Shown here in pieces: positions 56,524 through 64,000 of a DNA stretch of 64,000 bases. The DNA is from Sambucus nigra. Its lineage: Eukaryota > Streptophyta > Magnoliopsida > Dipsacales > Adoxaceae. The stretch lies in the NCBI GenBank assembly GCA_949130495.1, contig OX422223.1, forward strand, positions 74,646,751-74,710,750. The letters run 5' to 3'. Each line of letters starts with the position of its first letter. The first letter of the stretch is position 1. The notes beneath the pieces are model-generated. The model saw only the letters and a program-made list of their open reading frames with translations, was not told where the DNA came from and made no database searches. Made by a program: the position numbers and the translations under genes.

Positions 56524-56577
56524 TAAGTGTTATTTCAATTTATCAATTGAAATAACACTTAAAAGCGCTTCATCTAG
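56524..56577 (+). mobile_element. Candidate Helitron 3' terminus (hairpin plus CTAG)
   Basis: A perfect 17-bp inverted repeat (56524-56540 and 56545-56561, loop TATC) is followed 12 bases later by CTAG at 56574-56577 and then T, the layout of Helitron 3' ends (hairpin, short spacer, CTRR|T). The stem is AT-rich, unlike most Helitrons, and no 5' end is identified. Confidence 0.3.
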
Positions 56578-56589
56578 TATGTACCCAGA

Positions 56590-57148
<559 letters not shown>

Positions 57149-57219
57149 TCCGGTTCTCGTGCGGACCTAGTTTACGGACCAGCTACCGTCCAAAAATTAT
57201 CTAGGGACCACTTTGTCTT

Positions 57220-58022
57220 TTATATTCTTTTATCTTTTTCTTAATGTTTTAGGACTAGATATTTCTACGCTAATAATTTTAGCGTCTGTAAGCTTATTTA
57301 ATCTGGGAGTCTAAGAGAAGTTTCAGAGATGCTATTTCTCCGACTTCGTCCGTCACTATCATACTTCAATTCGGAATAGCGGGGATTATCTATATAAATG
57401 TTTTCTTCAGGGAGTCTAGAAATTGCAAGTGGTTTTAAAGGAAAATATTCTAGTCTTAAATACGTTATGCGGTATTGAAGTTTTATCAATCTAGTTTCTT
57501 TATATATCTGATTAACAATATCAATTATATCGTTTTCTACAAAGTCGTCTAAATCATTATCACCATAGGATGAAAAATATCTATGATATGTTCTTGGGGT
57601 AGGTGACTATATGTTTTTAAGAAGAGGACGAATTCCTCCTTATCTGATTAAAATAGTTCTTGTTTCAGGTAACCGTTTACGTCTAATATATTTTAATATG
57701 TCTCTATTGTCTTAAAGTATTCTAGTGTATTCTTGATTTTTTTTTGTCTTGAAAGTTCTTCTATGAACTCTGCAGTTCTTAACTTTTGTTTAAAAAGATC
57801 ACGGATCCCTGTTCTAATTATTTTTATTCTAGGCACCTCATGTACTAACCATTCAATAACCTGGTCTATATATTTGAAAGTACCAAATACGTATGTTAAA
57901 GCAGATTCTATAAGTTCTTTATCTTTAGGGTCTGTAAGAGTCCACTCTTGGATTTCTCTTGTTAAGCCTGGATTTGTTTGGTTAACAAATGCTAAAAAGT
58001 CTGCAGTGATTTGTAGGCTCAT
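57220..58022 (-). pseudogene. EPRV ORF1 N-terminal region, second copy (broken)
   Basis: Starts with ATG at 58022 after the leader: 109 codons (LTDPKDKELIESALTYVFG near residue 29), stop at 57693, then further open pieces to about 57298 (YRITYLRLEYFPLKPLAIS). I do not recognise a domain; position after the leader makes it the start of ORF1 upstream of the movement protein. It is cut near 57220 before the AG/AT microsatellite. Confidence 0.5.
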
Positions 58023-58567
58023 ACGAGTATATTTTATTTTGACAGTATTATTTGAAATAGCTAGGGGTTTGGTTCGAGTTTATATCTTCCTTACAGTCTA
58101 CAATATCTTTATCTTCATTACTTTGTCTCTTCATCGTTATTACTATTCTTCTCCAGTCTGGGTCTCCTGCAACTCTCTCTTTATGTGTTGCACCTCAATC
58201 CAATAGTTTGGCGTTGAACTCGTTTCCTGCCTATACACCACCACGCCTAACGCCCTCTTGGCTAACGACTCTTGGCAATTGGTACCTGACGACAGTTCAA
58301 CAGTATAACACCTATGTGCTACACTAGAGGTTCCACATAATAGTCATTTATGAACAGAAAGTTGGAGATAATTGGAGAATAATAACAACTCAACATAAGA
58401 GATTTGGGGGAAAAAAAACTTTTATTGCATTGCATAAGTAAATACAACTCTAATCAATCCCCTAACTATATGGGTTTACTCACCCATATACATGTTACTC
58501 TCTCTAAGCTTACTCACTTTTTCTAACTTCTAATCCTCGATGCCTTCACTTAAGGATTGACACTCCC
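58023..58567 (-). other. EPRV leader region
   Basis: About 545 bases between TATA box and the next ORF, no gene. A tRNA-Met PBS is expected here but no clear match is found. Confidence 0.5.
58421..58426 (-). terminator. EPRV poly(A) signal
   Basis: Minus strand aataaa about 145 bases downstream of the TATA box, so inside the transcribed leader, as required for a terminally redundant pararetroviral RNA. Confidence 0.55.
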
Positions 58568-58574
58568 TTTTATA
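58568..58574 (-). promoter_or_regulatory. EPRV promoter TATA box
   Basis: Minus strand tataaaa followed by ggg, in the non-coding region between ORF2 and the ORF1-like start, where the pregenomic RNA promoter is expected. Confidence 0.6.
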
Positions 58575-58836
58575 ATTACAAGGGCACTATAAATGACTGA
58601 TAATCGGCTACCAAAAGTAATCCAGTGGAAAGATATAGTTTATTAAAGTCTTTAAAGAAACTTTGTCTTTTATCAATAATCTTATCTTATGGGTCTACAT
58701 GCTTTTCACGTCTTGTCATAATTATAGGAATCTTTTTCTTTTTCAAAAAGGCATACAGTCTTGTGTCTCCTCTGTCTTTGTCTTCAGGCAATAATTTTGA
58801 ATGATTCCTTTCTTTTCAAAAAGGTAGTCGAACAAT

Positions 58837-60189
58837 CTAAATAATTGAGTTTTCAGTCTTCAATAATTCTTCATCTAACGAGGGGCCCTTCTTTGTCTCG
58901 TTCGTGTCTTCTTCTACCTTTTCTTTGTCTGGTAGGGCATTATTATTAAAGAATTCATCAATGAGGCCTACCACTCTAAGTCTAGCTGGCAAAACTATCT
59001 CTACCATGTCCTTGGATTCTTTCTTGACCCTTCCATTGAATGGCTCATCATCTTGGATGAAGAGGTCTTCTTTATGGTATGCAGTGTACCGTCTATCTTC
59101 ACTTATTACCAGCTCTGTGATTTCTATCGTCTCCATAGCTTGGTCAATCTGGAGTTTGGACTTATCAATAATTAGGTCCTTAATCTCGTCTTCAGATTGA
59201 ATCTCAACGTCTTTAAATGAATAATTGGAAAATCTAATGAGTTTAAATCCTTCAACTCTCATTCCTCTATAAGAACTTGGAGCAATCTGGAAGATCCTTA
59301 CAAACAGGGAGAAAAAGTCTTCTACCTTCTTGACGTACTCATGGACCATTTTTCTAAGAGCAATAGAGTCTTCTACAGTCTTTATCTGGACGTGTTCAAT
59401 GAACCCGTAGTCTGCTAAAGTTATCTGAGCTATATCAGCCTTTCCAAAAAGATAAATTTTTAGAACGTATTTGAAGAAACCTCTAATCATTAAGGCATCT
59501 CCATTAATTTTGGATAATAACATAATGAAATGTTCAATAATGCTATTATCTTTTTTTTTTACAGTCTTCTAAAATTAGAAGATTATTATGACCAAATGGT
59601 ATAACAATCTTAGTCTTAAAGGTCTTTTTCTGATAACAAACATATCAGTTGGTTTAATTTTGTAGGATTCTCCAAGAGTGTAAGCATACGTTTGAGTCTG
59701 AGGTCTAGGAGTAGCAGTACTACTAAGTTGAGTAACTACAAGTCTTTGAGTTCTCATGAATCTGGCAACAACTACCAAATTCTTCTTGAATTCTACCCAT
59801 AGTCTATTGTTTACATTCCACCAGGGGGCATCTATAAGAGTATTCTCTTCATCTGAAAATTTTCATCTAAATTTGATCAAGTTTGGGTATCTTTGGTCTG
59901 GTCTATATTGGGGAAAATACATCTTCTCAATAAGTCTATTCTGGGAAACAATCTCATGTCTAGATTTTATAAGAGGAACTAGAATATCATCAAAGTTCTC
60001 CAGGATTGGTCTTTCGTGAGAGTCTTGAATGTGAGTTTGTCTTTGCGTTACACCAGCATTTGGTCTTACGCATCTAAGATAGTCTGCAACGTCTTCTTTG
60101 TTTAGTGTATTTGTTCCAGAGGAACTCATTGCGTCTAAGTCTTTTGTTTGCAACATAAAATATGAAATCATATTAGTGTTAGAAAACAT
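58837..60189 (-). pseudogene. EPRV second ORF (broken by a stop and a homopolymer shift)
   Basis: Follows RNase H directly. The first frame runs from 60189 through a TGA near 59862 (IKFR-stop) to about 59620. It is then out of frame until 59523, where 228 codons run to 58837 (LYLFGKADIAQITLADYG near residue 28, an acidic Lys-rich C-terminus). A run of T on the plus strand near 59552-59561 lies at the break. Position after RNase H is that of the second ORF of florendoviruses or of ORF VI in caulimoviruses; I see no clear transactivator motif, so function is unknown. Confidence 0.6.
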
Positions 60190-60207
60190 TGGTTCTCTTG
60201 ATATAAT

Positions 60208-60549
60208 CTATGGAATGGTATTTTTACTTTCCTTAATATGTATAACTGAGAAGTCATAACCATTAAGAAATTTTTGCTGTCTAATAAGTCTATTAGTCCC
60301 TGATTTGGACAAATCTAAGTCTCTGAATTTTACTGCATAAGAAGAGTGAGTATAAACAGTAAAACGTTTAGGTCTAAGAAAAAGCATATATTTTTCTATA
60401 GCCCTTACTATTGCTAATACTTCTTTTTCATGGGTTGTATATCTTGTTTCTGGATCTGTAAAGGTTCCAGAACTATATCTACAAAGTTTCTTTTTTAGTC
60501 TGATGGTCAATGGAAAAGTATACTTCTTCCCATTATTTATTAGAGGCAT
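60208..60549 (-). pseudogene. EPRV RNase H (catalytic Asp changed)
   Basis: SSGTFTDPETRYTTHEKEVL near residue 26 holds the catalytic Glu. The downstream site reads VYTHSSYAV where T-D-S is usual, so the Asp is His. The frame ends at 60208. Confidence 0.8.
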
Positions 60550-60559
60550 CTGTTTCTAC

Positions 60560-61903
60560 TACGAATTGATCTTTAACATTACGCAGTTCAAGTAAAGGGA
60601 TGTTCTTGACTACTTCTTTAATTTATCTTAAAACTTCAAAATCATCTTTAGTCCAATTAAAAGGGTTAGTCTTGTCTGTTCCTTTTAATTTGGAAGTTAG
60701 GCTTTGTCTTTTGGAAGTAAGGTCTTTAATAAAGTCTTCAGCACAATTAAGCAATCCTAAAAATGATTGTAATTGTTTTCTATCTTTAAGTTGGTTTGGA
60801 AACTCAAGAATCTTTTTGGTTATGTGTTTCGCTAAGGATACTTTTCCCCTATTAATATGAATTCCCACAAAACCTATTTCAGTATGAAATAATTTCATTT
60901 TCTATTCAGAAATAATAATACCATGTCTATCTAATTCAAAAATAATCTTCTTAAGATGGTCTATATGCTCTATATCAGTTTTACTGGCTACAAGAATGTC
61001 ATCTATGTAAACAAGCAAAATTCTGAATATAATCTAAAGATATCATCCATTCTTCTTTGGAATACTTGAGGAGAATTCAAGTATCCAAATGGCATTACTA
61101 TCCATTCATATTTTACTTGGGGCATACTAAAGGTTGTCCAAGTTATGCTATCTGGATGCATCTTTATTTACCAGAAGCCTGATTTGCAATCAAATTTTCT
61201 AAATATAATTATGTCTTCAATCAAATTTATTAGATTATTCTTATCTAGTATCTTATAAGAATCAAATTCACAATTATTATTTAGTTGTCTATAATCTATA
61301 ACAATGCGTCTTTTTCCTCTTTTTCATTCAGATTCATTTTGAACATAGAAGGCAAGTCTAGTATGTCTACTTTTACTTTATCTAATAATGCCCAGCTTAA
61401 GCATTTCATCTATGTCTTTTTTAAATTATTCTTTATCTTCTTGTGAATATCCTTTCTTATAGGTTCCACAATTAATAGTGGCATCTGATTTAATAGGGAT
61501 AGTTTCACAATAGCTTTGATCTTTATCCCACTTAGAAATGGGATTTTCTCCGAAAGTAGGTTCTATTAATTTCCCAATCTTTTATTTTTCTACTTCTATA
61601 TCCGTCTTCTTTTGTTTGGATATAGCTTGGACATTTGATAAGGTTTGATGGGCTTGATCTAAAATGCCTTGTTGTATAAGTGTTATTTTCTTATAACACT
61701 TTTGGTCTGGACGCTTACATTCCTTTTGTAAGGTTTGGTTATTTCTAGGGCTTCTTTTTGGTTTTTAGGTCTAGGTCAACCATGATCATCTGAAGAACTC
61801 GGATGTTTTATTGGTCTATAATTGGGTTTGACCTGTACCAGGTCAAATGCGATCTTGTGATCTATTCGAGGGGCTTTAATATTAAATTCCTCTTTGTCAC
61901 TAA
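60560..61903 (-). pseudogene. EPRV reverse transcriptase (broken)
   Basis: Scattered frames give, in order, RRIVIDYRQLNN (about 61300), FDCKSGFW followed by a stop (about 61180), YEWIVMPFGYLNSPQVFQRR (about 61110-61050), the catalytic YIDDIL with YIDD at 61009-60998, and the thumb from 60898 (EIGFVGIHINRGK). Stops stand at several conserved places. Converts pregenomic RNA to DNA in a live virus; here inactive. Confidence 0.85.
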
Positions 61904-62566
61904 TTAATATCTTATCATTATATTGAGTACAGGGTGATATTTACTAATAAAATCTTGTCCTAAAATAATGTTTTCCATGAAACTAGGACGAGGATCCATT
62001 ATCCAAAACCGATGATTAACAATTTTGTTAGTTCGATTTCCTAATTTAAAATAAATAGGAATAGTCTTAAAATATAAGGTAAATGATTCTCCATTAGCTA
62101 CCTTACCATGGATTTGTTTATTACTGTTTTGAAAATAATCTTTAGGATAGGCATTAGCGTTACAAATACTTTGTGAGCATCCTGTGTCTATAAAGGTCGA
62201 AAGTCTTTTAGGATAATCTTTATGTTGTATGAATAATTCTACAAAACAAGCATGTGGTTTAGTAAATATTCCTAAATTATTCTTTTCTATAATAGATAAT
62301 CCTTTTTGAAGTTTATCTATAAATTCTAATGGTGTTAGGCCTTCTGAAATACTATCAAGGCGGTTATCTTCTAAGTTATAGGAAATTTCCTTTCCTTTTA
62401 TATCTTCATTTTCTTGTAATCTGTTGGCTATATTTCTATCAATGTCTTGATAATATGTTTTAATATCTTGGTCTATTTGAGAATCATACTGGCTAGTATA
62501 AATTGCTCTAAATCTAGTTCTCCAATAATTTTCATGGTAGTGTAATTGACAAATAACACAGACCAT
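61904..62566 (-). pseudogene. EPRV aspartic protease
   Basis: 220 open codons. FIDTGCSQSICN has the active-site DTG at residues 127-129; ILGQDFISKYHP near residue 203 is the conserved protease tail segment. Retropepsin-like; would process the polyprotein. The piece itself is intact but isolated by stops on both sides, and its ATG is not a biological start. Confidence 0.85.
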
Positions 62567-62716
62567 AAATAATTTTGTTTATATAGTCTCAAAGAATTCT
62601 ACACATCTAAAGTCTTTCTTGTTACATTTCATTTCAAATGTGCAATAATGTTTTTCATCAAAGTAACATTTAGGTATATATGTTCGTAATTCAGGATTAC
62701 TAATTGTCCATCTCTC

Positions 62717-62920
62717 CTATAAAATGGGGCTTAATATACATTTATACCAAGCTTCTTTAAAGTCTATATAATCTTCTTCTTGATCCACTTGGTCAATTTG
62801 CATCATATATAAGTCTAGAGTATCATGAGAGTCTTCATACTCATCAGTATCACTATTATAGTCTTTTGAATCACTATCTTTATATGCAGTATAGATGCTG
62901 GTATTATTATCATTTTCCAT
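62717..62920 (-). pseudogene. EPRV acidic spacer after coat protein
   Basis: 67 codons, Asp/Glu/Tyr-rich, between knuckle and protease. Caulimovirid coat proteins often have acidic ends; no domain is recognised. Confidence 0.5.
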
Positions 62921-63029
62921 GTCTGATATTTTTATGGCATACAGAATATCTAATTCTTCTTGATCAGCAAAGTCTAGTATTGTATTAATAATCTTAATAC
63001 TTTCTTTATCTTTCTTATTAGTACAATCT

Positions 63030-64000
63030 TTAGAAAAGTGTCCTTCTTTGCCACAAGTCCAACATTCTTTGGTATCAGTCTTAGATTGAGCTACTTTTTT
63101 CCCTTCCTATAATTAGGAACTTTCTTATGTTTACTTGTGTTCTTCTTAAAATATCGTCTTTGGTTAAATATATTTTTCTTAGCTTTATAGTTTCTTTCTC
63201 TAAAGGTATTAGATTGTTTAAATCTATATTTCTTTGGAAAACCAAAAGGTCTAGACTTGAATTTCCTTTGTTTCCAATCTAACTTCTTTTTCAATTTATT
63301 AGATTCATTACCACAACCCCATTTGATTGGAGAAATGTATCTTTCATCTTTAATTGGATTAATCTATTTGAAAGTTTATTTAATGAAATTTCCTTGAGTT
63401 ATATCTCATCTTTTAGATATGATATAGTCTTTGGAAAAATTGATTCTTTCACTAAGGGAGTTATTCTTAACTCCAGCTACTCTTGGCCAATTCCTATATT
63501 CATTAATTAGGATTTGTCCTATGGCTGGTATCTTTCTAAAATATTCGTCTTTTAAGGTCTCTCTAAATTCTTTAATTTGGTAATATTGTTGTTCATAATT
63601 ATTGCTATATTCACTGATCTTATCTTATTTGCAAATGCTAAGGAGAGCTAACTTAGTTTTTGTTAACTCTTGTTCATTGATTTGAGCTAAATGTCCAGCT
63701 CCAATGAATTCTGAAGTGAATAATTGAATACATTCATCAATTGATCTTTCTTCTAGGTTTTCTTTCATTTTCTCAATCTTAGATAGGGAATCTTCATTTG
63801 TAGCTTTTTTTAAACAATCTAAATAATCTTTTGCAATAGCTCTAATGGATTTCTCAGCGTATTGTTTACATGAACTTGCATTCCATTGTTCATTTGATGC
63901 AAAACACATATTCATTTGATTACGCCACTCAACTAAGGCTTTCTACCTATCTTGGACATTGTCTAGATTAATATATATCCCAACTGGGTTTATGCCTTGA
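63030..64000 (-). pseudogene. EPRV coat protein region with CCHC knuckle (partial, broken)
   Basis: The frame enters from beyond the window and continues across a stop near 63940 into a 96-codon piece ending at 63625. A very basic Lys/Arg-rich segment follows (63294-63091), then the knuckle CWTCGKEGHFSKDC at 63064-63023. This order (structured part, basic region, CCHC) is the caulimovirid coat protein. Stops and frame changes separate the pieces. The intact protein would package viral DNA and RNA. Confidence 0.8.

Larger units (their letters stand above)
57220..64000 (-). mobile_element. Endogenous caulimovirid (EPRV), decayed, continues past the window
   Basis: On the minus strand: coat protein with CCHC knuckle, acidic spacer, aspartic protease (DTGCS), RT (YIDD) and RNase H, a second ORF, a non-coding region with TATA box and poly(A) signal, then what looks like the N-terminal part of ORF1. 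This order and the lack of integrase fit Caulimoviridae. A two-ORF plan suggests a florendovirus-like or petuvirus-like group, which is inference. Many stops and frameshifts make it a relic. The movement-protein part would lie beyond 64000. Confidence 0.85.

Noticed and set aside
57733..58206. 157-codon plus-strand ORF
   Set aside because: Lies opposite the viral ORF1-like frame and its leader, hydrophobic low-complexity product; antisense shadow.
58023..58567. EPRV tRNA-Met primer site in the leader
   Set aside because: Searched for tggtatcagagc on the minus strand; only a weak tggtgtatag string near 58235 was found, not enough to call.

Overview
The window is plant nuclear DNA, most likely from a dicot, and I see no host gene in it. 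Every supported coding sequence belongs to an LTR retrotransposon or an endogenous pararetrovirus (EPRV), and the stretches between are LTRs, primer-binding sites (PBS), polypurine tracts (PPT), tandem repeats and microsatellites. The plant call rests on tRNA-Met and tRNA-Asp type primer sites, dual-RNase-H Tat-lineage gypsy elements with antisense extra genes, and a caulimovirid insertion. The species cannot be named from sequence alone.

Layout. (1) 1-15852 is an Athila-like, apparently non-autonomous Ty3/gypsy element with a tRNA-Asp type PBS, two small unfamiliar ORFs and a long non-coding middle. Its 3' LTR is split by a complete Ty1/copia element at 5611-15496, which has about 2.0 kb LTRs, a 5-bp target duplication (TAAAT), PBS, PPT, broken gag and protease, and one long intact integrase/RT/RNase H ORF. 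(2) 15853-18262 is the gag, PBS and LTR of another copia family on the minus strand. (3) 18271-26509 is an old plus-strand copia element (LTR pieces at both ends, pol debris) split by a minus-strand deletion derivative (18747-23256) related to the first copia element; it keeps both LTRs, PBS and PPT but only about 0.9 kb of interior. (4) 26510-38280 is a Tat-lineage gypsy element: LTR, gag, protease, RT, second RNase H and integrase, all degraded, then a 12-copy 107-bp hairpin minisatellite and an antisense gene with two good intron signatures. Its 3' LTR is not visible. (5) 38281-about 52090 is an Ogre/Tat-like gypsy element with a 2.3 kb LTR carrying about 165-bp repeats, gag, protease, RT, dual RNase H, integrase, a second and different antisense ORF, a 109-bp tandem array, and a short piece resembling the start of its 3' LTR. 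A 360-bp foldback lies in its 3' region. (6) 52091-about 55796 is a gag-only copia derivative of the same gag family as region 2. (7) 55797-57150 holds microsatellites, a possible Helitron 3' end and a second fragment of the Ogre-like 3' region. (8) About 57220-64000, minus strand, is a decayed caulimovirid EPRV: coat protein/zinc knuckle, protease, RT/RNase H, a second ORF, a non-coding region with TATA box and poly(A) signal, then what looks like the start of ORF1 again, meaning the integrated copy is tandem or circularly permuted.

How the parts relate. Nesting gives relative ages: the copia element at 5611-15496 is younger than the Athila-like element, which itself sits in older minus-strand copia gag. 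The two Tat-lineage elements share the plan gag-pol, then tandem repeats or spacer, then an antisense gene, but the antisense proteins look unrelated. No element here looks able to move unaided: catalytic residues are changed in protease, RT, integrase or RNase H copies, and stops interrupt nearly all frames. The points most worth a second look are the spliced antisense gene, the hairpin minisatellite, the unfamiliar MT(F/L)GE-repeat ORFs, and the recurring 12-bp palindromes in the U3 of one copia family.
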